From: Alloacidobacterium sp035547425
GTDB taxonomy: Bacteria > Acidobacteriota > Terriglobia > Terriglobales > Acidobacteriaceae
DNA length: 64,000 bases
Assembly: GCA_035547425.1 (NCBI GenBank)
Contig: DASZUU010000049.1
Span: forward strand, 185,240-249,239
Direction of reading: 5' to 3'
Shown: one piece after another, positions 9,251 to 17,333 of the stretch
Layout of the letters: every line of letters starts with the position of its first letter
Numbering within the stretch: position 1 is the stretch's first letter
Made by a program: the position numbers and the translations under genes
Notes under the pieces: model-generated
Database searches by the model: none
What the model saw: only the letters and a program-made list of their open reading frames with translations
What the model was told of the DNA's origin: nothing

Positions 9251-11008
9251 TTATTCCACAGTAAACGGTGCGGATTCTGCAATCTGTTGATTGGAAACGC
9301 TATCGTTTACCTTGATCCGAATCTGATACTTACCCGGCTGAAGGTTTGTGAGGGGGACACTTCTCTCCAGCGTAACCTGGTCCGAGCTGGCACCCAGCTT
9401 CTTCGAATCTTCCTGCATATCGAAGATTGTCTTATTGGACGCCAGATCGATGATTTCGTACTGAATCGTCGCAGAATTCTGCTTACTTTTTTCGTCAATT
9501 CCCAGGTTATACACCTGCATCCAGAAATTCAGCTTTTGGGAACGCTGGAATGATGGCGAAATTGTAGGGTTTGACGTGACTGCTGGCAAGAGTTTTGTGT
9601 TGCCAATCACGAAGTTGCCCGCGCCAATTTCTTTCGAGGGCACCAACTCCATCCGATTGGCCAGAATCAACGATGATGCCGAGAGCTTGTCATCGTCATA
9701 TCGCGGCACGTTGATCGCCTGCGCCCAGACGCCCAGATGGTCCGGGTTGTTCACGTCCTTAATGCCGATATCGATACGATAGCGGCCTGGACGCAACGGC
9801 AACGACTTCCAGTAGAGACGACGATTATCGAGCGTTTTCGGTAGCAGTTCCGAAGGAACCTCAACCTCGACCGTGTCTTCAAAGCTCTGCACAATCTTGC
9901 CGGTAATGGTAGAAACGCGGCCGATCAGATGTACCTGGCCGGTAGCGACACCGTCCTTGTTGTTGAAGGTAATATCGCGGTTCTTGATCTGAATCGTGAT
10001 CGGTACCAGCACGGTGTCGTCGGTAACCTTCACGAAATCCGTGCGTACATCGAAGGGGAAGAAAGGCCCGTTCATCAGCTTGTGGTTCGACATGAACGAC
10101 TCAAGCTCGAGGTCCTTGAATTTGATGACCGGGGGTGCTTCCAGCTTCGCGTATTGCTCCAGGCGGTCGAACTGCTTGCTCTGCTGCATGCTCGACATCG
10201 GTCCGGTTCCCAGAGACTCCAGTCCGCCGCGGAAGCGGTCTGCCTGCTTGGCCATGCCCATCTGCTCATACAGCGTCTGGCCCGCGCCGGGAACGTGCAG
10301 CAGCGCGTCTTTTTCTGAGCGGTCGATCGTCATGTGGTAGTCGCCGCACATGCAGGTATCTACAAATTCGATATCGATGTTTTCGCCGATGCCCTCAATA
10401 TAACGGTAATGCCAGACCTCGAAGGGATACGTTGAAGTTGTGCCGCCGCCTTCATCCATGGGGCGATCATATGTGCCGCCGCTGGGATGGGAATCGATGC
10501 TGTCGGCCTTGCCGTACTTGATATAAATCATGCCGCGGTCTGTCTTCCAGCCCGGCTTGCCGGCGGCAAAATGCTCGTTGGCGTATTCAATGCGGCGATA
10601 GTGCTCATCGCGGAACTCATTTTCCGGCGAGTCCGGATTGGGATTACGCCGCTGCCAGAAGGCTTCAATGAAGGCGTCGCGCTCTTCGTCGTTGCTGAGG
10701 CTCTTGAAAGCCTTCAGCTCCTGGTCGGTGATGATCCAGTGAACATCCTGATCGACCCACTTTTTATAGGGGCCTTTTAACTCCTGTCTCAGCTCTTTTT
10801 GCTGCTTGAAACGCGTCTTATCAGGCAGTTGGCGATTCAATGGATCGTCATTAGATGCGTCCGGCGTCGAAGGGCTCTGGCTGTCGGCCTGTGACTGGGC
10901 AGGTCGTTGCTGCAATTTCGGATCGGTCTGTGTGGTCGACTGTGCCTGAGAAATCGCAAATGCTCCCAGGGAGATTGCGAGAAAAACTGGAATACGGCCC
11001 TTCAACAT
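9251..11008 (-). CDS. GWxTD-domain secreted protein
   Basis: 585 residues. An N-terminal signal peptide runs to about residue 22 (ends ISQAQS) and is followed by a Gln/Ser-rich low-complexity stretch. The GWxTD domain spans about residues 88-175. It includes DAFIEAFWQRRNPNP, the hallmark GWKTDRGMIYIKYG (GWKTD at 153-157) and, later, FEVWHYRYIEGIG. The C-terminal half looks like beta-sandwich repeats (RLYWKSLPLRPGRYRIDI, LQPGKYQIRIKVND). The domain is widespread in Acidobacteria and Bacteroidetes; its biochemical role is unknown to me. It is transcribed away from the adaptor gene at 11300, with a 291-bp divergent promoter region between them. Confidence 0.85.
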   Translation of the reverse strand: MLKGRIPVFLAISLGAFAISQAQSTTQTDPKLQQRPAQSQADSQSPSTPDASNDDPLNRQLPDKTRFKQQKELRQELKGPYKKWVDQDVHWIITDQELKAFKSLSNDEERDAFIEAFWQRRNPNPDSPENEFRDEHYRRIEYANEHFAAGKPGWKTDRGMIYIKYGKADSIDSHPSGGTYDRPMDEGGGTTSTYPFEVWHYRYIEGIGENIDIEFVDTCMCGDYHMTIDRSEKDALLHVPGAGQTLYEQMGMAKQADRFRGGLESLGTGPMSSMQQSKQFDRLEQYAKLEAPPVIKFKDLELESFMSNHKLMNGPFFPFDVRTDFVKVTDDTVLVPITIQIKNRDITFNNKDGVATGQVHLIGRVSTITGKIVQSFEDTVEVEVPSELLPKTLDNRRLYWKSLPLRPGRYRIDIGIKDVNNPDHLGVWAQAINVPRYDDDKLSASSLILANRMELVPSKEIGAGNFVIGNTKLLPAVTSNPTISPSFQRSQKLNFWMQVYNLGIDEKSKQNSATIQYEIIDLASNKTIFDMQEDSKKLGASSDQVTLERSVPLTNLQPGKYQIRIKVNDSVSNQQIAESAPFTVE

Positions 11009-11299
11009 ACTTTTGTGGTTACCCCTCTACCGCTCACCCAATTTTACGGATTCATGAAGATGGAATACAAGCGCGGTTCCATAGTTATCCAACAGTTTTA
11101 GACGGTGCAGGATGAAGTTTAGCGCTATTCAGTCGAATTTCCGGCCTGCTATCATGATTGCCACCTGAGCGGGGAACGAATTCCGGGGAAATAAAGGGAA
11201 AAACCGCGTTTTTGCGGGAACCCTGCCTGAACGATTCACGTATTTCTGGAAAGTGGCGGGGCGAAGCTGTGCAAATTCGCGGACACAGGAAGATTAGCT

Positions 11300-12697
11300 T
11301 TGAAAAAGATCATAATTGCTGTTGTTGTCATTCTTGCCGTTGCGGGCATTGTTGCGCTGACTGTAGTGCGGGCGCAGTCAGGTTATACCAAGGTTCTGAC
11401 CGGTAAGGTAGTGCGGGGAAACCTGGTTTCGGTTGTAAGCGGTACGGGCCAGATTAAGCCGAAAACTTACGTGAATGTGGGCGCCACAGCCTTTGGACGC
11501 ATTACGCATCTCTATGTAAAAGAAGGAGATCACGTCAAGAAGGGCCAGGTTTTAGCTACCGTTGAAAGTATTCAGCCGGAAGCCAACGTCGATGCCCAGA
11601 AAGCCGCAATCGCTGCTGCCAAAACAGATATCGCCTCCTACATTGCTGCGGAAAAGACCGCCGAGGCCAATGTGGAACATGCCAAGGCTGATCTGGAGCA
11701 GAAAAAGCTCGACTACAACCGGTATACGGCGCTTTATAACGAAAAACTCGTCTCCAAAGCCGATTTTGATGCAAAAAAGGCTGCTTACGACACCGATGTT
11801 GCGACCCTGAGTCAAAGTCAGGCGGCGCTGGTACAGGCCAAAGCGCAGACGGAATCAGCCCGCGGCCATCTCGGCACCCAGGTCGCCACCTTGCGGTACA
11901 ACGAAGATGCTCTCAACAAAACCGTCAGCATTGCTCCGTTTGATGGCCTGGTGACGAACCTGCCCGTCCGCGAAGGCGAGACAGTGGTCGTCGGCATCCA
12001 GAATGCTGAAGGCTCTACGCTGATGACACTGGCAGATATGTCGATTATCACTGCCGAGGTGAAGGTCGATGAAACAGACATCGTAAACGTGGCGCTCGGT
12101 CAGGAAGCCGATGTAACCGTCGATGCGTTGCCGGGAAAAGTTTTCAAGGGCCATGTCACCGAAGTCGGCGATCAGGCCCTTCTGCGCTCTACGGGTGTTG
12201 CCACCAGCCAATCGACCAGCGGCACGGAAGAAGCGAAGGACTTCAAAGTGGTCGTAACCATCGATCAGGCAACAGATCTCCTGAAGCCCGGCCTTTCGGC
12301 TACAGCCAAGATCACGACGGCAACACGCGCCAACACGCTTTCCATCCCCATTCAGGCGCTTACCATGCGCGCCCCGCAGGATCTGAAAGAAGGCAAGCCG
12401 CATCTGCAGAATGCTTCTGCTTCTGCAAACTCGCCCGCGTCTGCTGATGCCCAGAAGACGCAGGGGGTCTTTGTGATCCGTCCCGATAAGAACGGCAAAA
12501 TGCGGGCGCACTTTGTTCCCGTTACCACCGGCATTACCGGCGCAACGGATATTGAAGTAACTGGCGGCCTGAAGGAAGGCGACGAAATTGTCACCGGAAC
12601 ATATCGCATCCTGCGCACCTTGAAAGACAATGCGCTGGTAAAGAAAGATACAACTCCCGCAACCCCAGCCAAGGAAGACAACGATTCTTCTTCGTAA
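11300..12697 (+). CDS. Efflux periplasmic adaptor subunit (MacA/RND membrane-fusion type)
   Basis: 465 residues from TTG at 11300, with an AGGA/GGAAG Shine-Dalgarno about 9 nt upstream. One N-terminal membrane anchor (about residues 4-24) is followed by a barrel-sandwich hybrid half (THLYVKEGDHVKKGQVLATV). A long alanine/lysine-rich alpha-hairpin (about residues 90-185) is followed by the second lipoyl half (TVSIAPFDGLVTNLPVREGE) and a beta-barrel. This is the MacA layout, in which the adaptor links an inner-membrane pump to a TolC-type channel. The next gene is an ABC ATPase 21 nt downstream, but no permease gene follows. Confidence 0.85.
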   Translation: MKKIIIAVVVILAVAGIVALTVVRAQSGYTKVLTGKVVRGNLVSVVSGTGQIKPKTYVNVGATAFGRITHLYVKEGDHVKKGQVLATVESIQPEANVDAQKAAIAAAKTDIASYIAAEKTAEANVEHAKADLEQKKLDYNRYTALYNEKLVSKADFDAKKAAYDTDVATLSQSQAALVQAKAQTESARGHLGTQVATLRYNEDALNKTVSIAPFDGLVTNLPVREGETVVVGIQNAEGSTLMTLADMSIITAEVKVDETDIVNVALGQEADVTVDALPGKVFKGHVTEVGDQALLRSTGVATSQSTSGTEEAKDFKVVVTIDQATDLLKPGLSATAKITTATRANTLSIPIQALTMRAPQDLKEGKPHLQNASASANSPASADAQKTQGVFVIRPDKNGKMRAHFVPVTTGITGATDIEVTGGLKEGDEIVTGTYRILRTLKDNALVKKDTTPATPAKEDNDSSS

Positions 12698-12718
12698 TGG
12701 GGAGAATCAGGAGCAGAT

Positions 12719-13510
12719 ATGATAACGACCCAGACAACCAGCGAAGCCGAAGCAGGAATCATGGCGGGTGGCTCGAACCCGAACGGGCCCACTCCCGGCG
12801 ACATCATCGTAGTGCACGACCTCTGGAAGACCTATGACATGGGCTCCGAGCAGCAGGTTCACGCCCTGCAAGGCGTCTCATTGCGCATCAAGCAGAACGA
12901 ATATGTAGCCATCATGGGCCCGTCAGGCTCCGGTAAGTCGACGCTGATGAACCTGATCGGCTGCCTCGACACGCCCAGCAAGGGAGAATACTGGCTGAAT
13001 GGCCACCTGGTCAGCGATTTGAATGACGACGAGCTGGCTCGCATTCGCAATAAGGAGATCGGTTTCGTCTTCCAGACTTTTAACCTGCTGGCCCGCGCCA
13101 CGGCGCTCCATAACGTCGAGTTGCCGTTGATTTACAACGGCACCCCGGCTGCGGAACGCCTTGAGCGGGCAGAAGCCGCCCTGCGCGCCGTGAATCTGGG
13201 CGAACGCATGCATCATAAGCCGAATGAGCTGTCCGGCGGTCAGCGGCAGCGTGTCGCCATTGCGCGTGCTCTGATTAACCGACCTTCCATCATCCTGGCC
13301 GACGAGCCGACGGGCAATCTCGACTCCAAGACCGGCGACGAGATCATGGCTCTTTTTGACGAGTTGCAGGCCCGTGGGAACACCATTGTCCTGGTAACGC
13401 ACGAGCCCGATATTGCCGAGTACGCGCATCGTGTCGTGCATATTCGCGACGGCAAAATATTTTCCGATCAGCCCTCGGCCCGCTTCCAGAAGGCTGCCGA
13501 ACAGCAATAG
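12719..13510 (+). CDS. ABC transporter ATP-binding protein (MacB/LolD-like)
   Basis: 263 residues, start preceded by AGGAGC. Walker A is GPSGSGKST (residues 67-75), the Q-loop is VFQTFNLLARATA, the signature is LSGGQRQRVA (171-180), and Walker B is IILADEPTGNLD (191-202), followed by a switch His in VLVTHEPDIAEYA. The LARATALHNVELPL segment is typical of the MacB/LolD/FtsE subgroup that powers mechanotransmission permeases. With the adaptor it should form a tripartite export system, but the operon stops at a terminator right after this gene, so the FtsX-like permease must be encoded elsewhere. The first 25 residues are an unusual low-complexity extension. Confidence 0.9.
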   Translation: MITTQTTSEAEAGIMAGGSNPNGPTPGDIIVVHDLWKTYDMGSEQQVHALQGVSLRIKQNEYVAIMGPSGSGKSTLMNLIGCLDTPSKGEYWLNGHLVSDLNDDELARIRNKEIGFVFQTFNLLARATALHNVELPLIYNGTPAAERLERAEAALRAVNLGERMHHKPNELSGGQRQRVAIARALINRPSIILADEPTGNLDSKTGDEIMALFDELQARGNTIVLVTHEPDIAEYAHRVVHIRDGKIFSDQPSARFQKAAEQQ

Positions 13511-13515
13511 AAAAG

Positions 13516-13550
13516 GGCACGCGGCCCATTACCGCGTGCCTTCTTCCTCA
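13516..13550 (+). terminator. Rho-independent-like terminator after the ABC ATPase gene
   Basis: A perfect 9-bp GC-rich stem (GGCACGCGG at 13516-13524 with CCGCGTGCC at 13532-13540) closes a 7-nt loop and is followed by TTCTTCCTC. It lies 5 nt after the stop codon, ending the adaptor/ATPase operon. The T-tract is imperfect. Confidence 0.7.
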
Positions 13551-13618
13551 ACCCCTGCATTCCCCCTGCATCTGGTCATCAGATTCGCACTCCTGTAACA
13601 TCAAGATTCCGCGTATCG

Positions 13619-14179
13619 ATGAACGCTTTTCGTGCCACTCCGAACCAGTTGACGTTTCTCAGGCTGTGCATCATTCCTTTTTTGGTGCTGGCAGTGCTGG
13701 ATGGTCATTTCCAGGTAGCCTTCGCGCTTTTTGTTATCGCCGGCATTACCGACGGCCTTGATGGCCTTCTGGCGCGTATTCTGCATCAGCGGACGCGCCT
13801 GGGTCAGTATCTCGACCCGGTTGCCGATAAGCTCCTGCTCAGCACGCTTTTTCTCGTGCTTCATCACGGCGGCTATATTTCGCGTCGAGTTACGGTTCTG
13901 GTTTTCGGGCGCGATCTCGGCATTCTGGTTGTAGCCGCGATTCTTTATGCAGCCCTGGGCATGCGCGATTTTCGCCCGAGCATTTTTGGCAAAGGAAATA
14001 CCCTGGCGCAGATTATCGCCCTGGTCACGGTCCTGCTCAGTCGTTTTTACGCGCCCGAGTGGGTGCTGTGGATCAAGCACTGGTCGCTGAACGCAACCGT
14101 GGCGCTGACCGTGATCTCCGGCTTTCATTACGCATGGCAAGTCGCTCGTCGCCTGAGCGTTTCGGCTACGACCGCGTAA
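13619..14179 (+). CDS. pgsA: CDP-diacylglycerol--glycerol-3-phosphate 3-phosphatidyltransferase
   Basis: 186 residues with several membrane helices. The CDP-alcohol phosphatidyltransferase motif D-x2-DG-x2-AR-x8-G-x3-D-x3-D is complete (D45, D48, G49, A52, R53, G62, D66, D70; DGLDGLLARILHQ then LDPVADK). It makes phosphatidylglycerophosphate from CDP-diacylglycerol and glycerol 3-phosphate, the committed step to phosphatidylglycerol and cardiolipin. Length and the N-terminal NQLTFLRLCIIPFL helix fit PgsA. It stands alone between the ABC terminator and a convergent small gene. A related CDP-alcohol transferase with another acceptor cannot be fully excluded. Confidence 0.8.
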   Translation: MNAFRATPNQLTFLRLCIIPFLVLAVLDGHFQVAFALFVIAGITDGLDGLLARILHQRTRLGQYLDPVADKLLLSTLFLVLHHGGYISRRVTVLVFGRDLGILVVAAILYAALGMRDFRPSIFGKGNTLAQIIALVTVLLSRFYAPEWVLWIKHWSLNATVALTVISGFHYAWQVARRLSVSATTA

Positions 14180-14222
14180 ATCTTTAAAATTTGCCTAAAT
14201 GGTGAGAGTTGGATTCTGAAAG

Positions 14223-14378
14223 CTACTCATCATCCTCTTCAGCCACGCTCTCTTCGATGGCCATATCCTGGAATTCGTTTGAGTCGAATACTTCGCCACA
14301 GTCCAGGCATTCGACATACTCAACGTCCTCTTCGCGCGCTACGACGCGAACTTTAGGGTGTTTGCAGGGCGTATTCAT
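14223..14378 (-). CDS. 51-residue Cys-containing, acidic-tailed small protein
   Basis: Starts at ATG 14378 within a longer open frame; the upstream part overlaps the iscR promoter and has no protein-like character. The 51 residues begin MNTPCKHPKVRVVARE, contain ECLDCGEVF (C24-x2-C27) and end in an acidic tail (EESVAEEDDE). One CxxC pair plus an early Cys/His suggests a half zinc ribbon that may dimerise or bind metal with C5/H7. I do not recognise a named family. It is convergent with pgsA and divergent from iscR. Confidence 0.6.
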   Translation of the reverse strand: MNTPCKHPKVRVVAREEDVEYVECLDCGEVFDSNEFQDMAIEESVAEEDDE

Positions 14379-14529
14379 GGGGTGTATTTGTGCCGTGAAA
14401 ATCAGGTGATATCGGCAAGATTGTATCCAGCCGGCGGTTGATGTCAAATATGAATCAGTGAAATCGTGCAGGAAAACATACGATCGGCAAATTTCATCAG
14501 TTCCAAAAATCTTGACCTCGGCAATAAGA

Positions 14530-14567
14530 TTGAATCCCGACTCGAGCGGTCGTATACTTGACAGTAT
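14530..14567 (+). promoter_or_regulatory. Promoter of the isc operon with an overlapping inverted repeat
   Basis: TTGAAT (14530-14535) and TATACT (14553-14558) are separated by 17 bp, a good sigma70-type pair. An inverted repeat ATACT-TGAC-AGTAT (14554-14567) covers the -10 box and the expected start point, the usual place for autorepression by an Rrf2/IscR-type regulator. A strong GGAGGAG ribosome-binding sequence follows at about 14579-14585. Promoter geometry is read directly; the operator role is inferred from position. Confidence 0.5.
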
Positions 14568-14603
14568 GTAATGTGGGCGGAGGAGCGCCCTGAATGCGCA
14601 TCG

Positions 14604-15080
14604 ATGCTGAGGCTTACCAAAAAAGCGGATTACGGTCTGATGGCTCTGAAATATATTGCGGAGCATCCGGAAGTGCCTGCTTTGAGCGCAAAAGATATTG
14701 CCGAGGCATATCACATTCCTTCGCAGCTTCTAGCTAAGATATTGCAAAGATTGGCGAAAGTGGGCATCGTCAAGTCGCACGCCGGCATGAATGGCGGGTA
14801 TTCACTGCTGAAAGATCCTCATAAAATTTCAGCTTTTGAGGTAATTTTTGCTATCGATGGGCCGCTTTTTATCACTTCCTGCTTTACGCAGGAAGGAAAC
14901 TGCGACCTGACGAACAGTTGCACCATCAAAGAACCCTTAGCGCGTGTAAATGAGACGATTTCGAGCGTGCTTAAAAATATTCATATTTCCGACCTGGTAG
15001 AAGAAGGGCGGAGCCGCTCTGTGCGCGAGTTGGTGACCATTCGCACCTCATCGGGCGACAAGATTTTGCAGGCGACATAA
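14604..15080 (+). CDS. iscR: Rrf2-family Fe-S regulator (IscR-like)
   Basis: 158 residues from ATG 14604. The frame is open back to an ATG at 14571, but the family begins at MLRLTKKADYGLMALKYI, the conserved first helix of the winged HTH, so the later start is preferred. IPSQLLAKILQRLAKVGIV is the recognition region and SHAGMNGGYSLLKDP the wing. Three cysteines, C-x6-C-x5-C (in SCFTQEGNCDLTNSC), match the [2Fe-2S] ligands of IscR, with near-standard spacing. Being first in the isc operon, with a palindrome over its own promoter, it is expected to repress iscSUA when its cluster is loaded. Confidence 0.85.
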   Translation: MLRLTKKADYGLMALKYIAEHPEVPALSAKDIAEAYHIPSQLLAKILQRLAKVGIVKSHAGMNGGYSLLKDPHKISAFEVIFAIDGPLFITSCFTQEGNCDLTNSCTIKEPLARVNETISSVLKNIHISDLVEEGRSRSVRELVTIRTSSGDKILQAT

Positions 15081-15108
15081 CGCAGGATATTTGCAGGAGA
15101 AGAGAAAA

Positions 15109-16365
15109 ATGAGCAGCGCAGTAGAGAGCAGCATCAGCGTGCCGGCAGGCGTAAAGTTGCCGATTTACATGGACAATCACGCAACCACGCCGCTTGATCC
15201 GCGCGTACTGGAAGCGATGATGCCGTATCTGACTTCAATTTATGGCAATGCGGCGAGCCGCAATCACTCTTTCGGATGGGAAGCCGAAAAAGCTGTCGAG
15301 CAAGCGCGCGAGCAGGTAGCCAAGCTCATTGGCGCAACTGCAAAAGAAATCATCTTTACTTCCGGCGCGACCGAATCGAACAACCTCGCCATCAAGGGCA
15401 TCGGCGAGATGTACCGCGAGCGCGGCAACCACATCATTACTCAGGTGACCGAGCACAAGGCTGTTCTCGATACTTGTAAGCGCATGGAAAAGGCCGGTTT
15501 CCGCGTCACCTATCTGCCGGTAAAGGCAGACGGCCTGATCGATATCGAAGACCTGAAGCGCGCCATCGATGACAAGACCATTCTTGTCTCGATCATGTTC
15601 GCAAACAACGAAATCGGCGTTATTCAGCCGATAGCCGAAATCGGCAAAATCTGCCGCGAAAAGGGCGTCATCTTCCATACCGACGCCGTGCAGGCGGTAG
15701 GAAAGATTCCCGTAGACATAAACGCGTTGAACATCGACGTTCTCTCCCTTTCCGGCCACAAGATTTACGGGCCCAAGGGTGTAGGCGCTTTGTATGTGCG
15801 TCGCCGGAATCCGCGTGTGCAGATTTCCGAGCAGATCAACGGCGGCGGCCACGAGCGCGGCATGCGCTCCGGCACGCTGAACGTTCCGGGAATTGTTGGC
15901 CTGGGGAAAGCCTGCGAACTGGCCGGCGAAGAGATGGGAGCCGAGACAAAGCGTCTTACCGCTTTGCGCGATAAGCTGAAGAATAAGCTGGAATCGAGCC
16001 TCGACTACATTCATGTCAACGGCTCGATGGAGCATCGCCTGCCGGGCAACCTGAACATGAGCTTTGTGTATGTGGAAGGCGAGTCGCTGCTCATGGGTAT
16101 TAACGATGTTGCAGTTTCCAGCGGTTCCGCCTGCACCTCTGCGACGCTTGAACCATCTTATGTATTGAAGGCTTTGGGCCTGGGTGATGATGTGGCGCAT
16201 AGCTCGATCCGCTTTGGACTGGGCCGCTTCAACACCGAAGCCGAAGTGGATTATGTGGCCGACAAGGTAATCGATATCGTACAGAAACTGCGCGAGTTGT
16301 CGCCGCTTTACGAAATGGTAAAAGAAGGAATCGACCTTACGAAGATTGAGTGGACTGCCCACTAA
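15109..16365 (+). CDS. iscS: Cysteine desulfurase IscS
   Basis: 418 residues; ATG 15109 chosen because AGGAGA lies about 10 nt upstream (the frame is open from TTG 15091). It is a PLP enzyme that removes sulfur from L-cysteine as an enzyme persulfide for Fe-S assembly, thiolation and other pathways. IYMDNHATTPLDP starts the fold. SLSGHKIYGPKG carries the PLP lysine (K218), and SSGSACTSATLEPS carries the persulfide cysteine (C342) in the long mobile loop of the IscS/NifS group I type. Followed 56 bp later by iscU. Second gene of the operon. Confidence 0.95.
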   Translation: MSSAVESSISVPAGVKLPIYMDNHATTPLDPRVLEAMMPYLTSIYGNAASRNHSFGWEAEKAVEQAREQVAKLIGATAKEIIFTSGATESNNLAIKGIGEMYRERGNHIITQVTEHKAVLDTCKRMEKAGFRVTYLPVKADGLIDIEDLKRAIDDKTILVSIMFANNEIGVIQPIAEIGKICREKGVIFHTDAVQAVGKIPVDINALNIDVLSLSGHKIYGPKGVGALYVRRRNPRVQISEQINGGGHERGMRSGTLNVPGIVGLGKACELAGEEMGAETKRLTALRDKLKNKLESSLDYIHVNGSMEHRLPGNLNMSFVYVEGESLLMGINDVAVSSGSACTSATLEPSYVLKALGLGDDVAHSSIRFGLGRFNTEAEVDYVADKVIDIVQKLRELSPLYEMVKEGIDLTKIEWTAH

Positions 16366-16421
16366 TTGCATGCTGCTCACATACGGCATAGAGTTTGGAT
16401 AGGAATTAGAGGAGAAAATAC

Positions 16422-16841
16422 ATGGCTTACAGCGACAAGGTAATTGACCACTACAACAATCCGCGTAACGTGGGACAGCTCGATAAAGCGAGCCAGGAAG
16501 TGGGCACCGGCCTGGTTGGCGCCCCTGAGTGCGGCGATGTCATGCGACTCCAGATCAAAGTGAATCCGGAAACGCAGGTGATTGAGGAAGCCAAGTTCAA
16601 GACCTTCGGCTGCGGCTCTGCCATCGCGTCCTCTTCATTGGCGACCGAATGGGTGAAAGGCAAGACGGTTTCCGAAGCTCTGGAGATTAAGAACACCGAT
16701 ATCGTGAAAGAGCTCTCGCTTCCTCCAGTAAAAATTCACTGCTCGGTGCTGGCAGAAGACGCGATCCGCGCCGCCATTGGTGACTGGAAGAAGAAAAACG
16801 GCGTTGCCGAGACGAGCGAAGCAGCGGTTGCTGCCAAGTAA
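16422..16841 (+). CDS. iscU: Fe-S cluster assembly scaffold IscU
   Basis: 139 residues, preceded by GAGGAGA. It is nearly identical in layout to proteobacterial IscU: MAYSDKVIDHYNNPRNVG start, C37 and D39 in GAPECGDVM, C64 in FKTFGCGSAIASSS, the HscA-binding motif LPPVK (100-104), then H106 and C107. It receives sulfur from IscS and builds [2Fe-2S] clusters, which HscA/HscB release. The short Ala-rich C-terminal tail (SEAAVAAK) is an extension. The D39 ligand and LPPVK are intact, so it should be a working scaffold. Confidence 0.96.
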   Translation: MAYSDKVIDHYNNPRNVGQLDKASQEVGTGLVGAPECGDVMRLQIKVNPETQVIEEAKFKTFGCGSAIASSSLATEWVKGKTVSEALEIKNTDIVKELSLPPVKIHCSVLAEDAIRAAIGDWKKKNGVAETSEAAVAAK

Positions 16842-16859
16842 GACAACGCATTTTGCTGT

Positions 16860-16891
16860 CCCATCCTTTCATTTTGTTCTGAAAGGATGGG
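16860..16891 (+). repeat. Perfect 12-bp inverted repeat between iscU and iscA
   Basis: CCCATCCTTTCA (16860-16871) pairs perfectly with TGAAAGGATGGG (16880-16891) around an 8-nt loop. No T-run follows, so it is less likely an intrinsic terminator than an RNA stabilising or processing hairpin. It shares the CCCATCC/GGATGGG core with the repeat at 44834, so it may belong to a dispersed palindromic family. Confidence 0.7.
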
Positions 16892-16912
16892 CATGAGTGT
16901 GGAAGTGGATCG

Positions 16913-17296
16913 ATGAGTGTTGAGCTGAATGTTTTAAATGCCGAAAACCTGACTCCGAATCAAAAGGGAATTCAGGTTACAGAGCGCGCGATCAAGCGCA
17001 TTCGCGCGGCCATGGCGAAAGAAGGTATTTCGCCTGCCGAGGGCGGATTGCGTCTGGGTGTGCTGGGCGGCGGCTGCTCCGGCTTGTCATACAACATTCG
17101 TTTCGACACGCAGCCGCGTGAGCGCGATCGCGTATACCAGTTCGACGATGTGCGCGTCTTTGTTGATCCCAAATCATTCATCTATCTGCATGGAATGATT
17201 CTGGATTACGAAGAAACTCTGATGCGTCAGGGCTTCAACTTCGTCAATCCCAATTCGAGCAAGTCCTGCGGCTGTGGATCGTCGTTTTCCGCCTGA
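16913..17296 (+). CDS. iscA: A-type Fe-S carrier protein IscA
   Basis: 127 residues of the HesB/IscA family. The three conserved cysteines are present: C55 in GVLGGGCSGLSY, and C119 and C121 in SSKSCGCGSSFS. QVTERAIKRIRAAM is the usual first helix. It accepts or delivers Fe or [4Fe-4S]/[2Fe-2S] clusters to target apoproteins. The 15-20 residues before the A-type core are longer than in E. coli IscA. It is separated from iscU by a hairpin and from hscB by a terminator-like hairpin, so its level may differ from those of its neighbours. Confidence 0.92.
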   Translation: MSVELNVLNAENLTPNQKGIQVTERAIKRIRAAMAKEGISPAEGGLRLGVLGGGCSGLSYNIRFDTQPRERDRVYQFDDVRVFVDPKSFIYLHGMILDYEETLMRQGFNFVNPNSSKSCGCGSSFSA

Positions 17297-17299
17297 TAC

Positions 17300-17330
17300 A
17301 AGCCGCTCGCGTGAGCGGCTTAAAAATTTT
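17300..17330 (+). terminator. Terminator- or attenuator-like hairpin between iscA and hscB
   Basis: An 8-bp perfect stem AGCCGCTC (17301-17308) / GAGCGGCT (17313-17320) with a 4-nt loop, extended by one A-T pair, is followed by TAAAAATTTT. It lies directly after the iscA stop and only a few bases before the hscB ATG at 17334. It could partly terminate transcription inside the isc operon, favouring iscRSUA over the chaperone genes. Confidence 0.6.
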
Positions 17331-17333
17331 ACG

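Noticed and set aside
14223..14714. 163-codon version of the small Cys protein
   Set aside because: The extra N-terminal part would cover the iscR promoter and start region and has no protein-like pattern; only the last 51 codons look real.
15235..16389. 384-codon open frame on the minus strand across iscS
   Set aside because: Antisense to the clear IscS gene, with repetitive Ala/Arg/His composition and no recognised motif; a shadow of the GC-rich coding strand.
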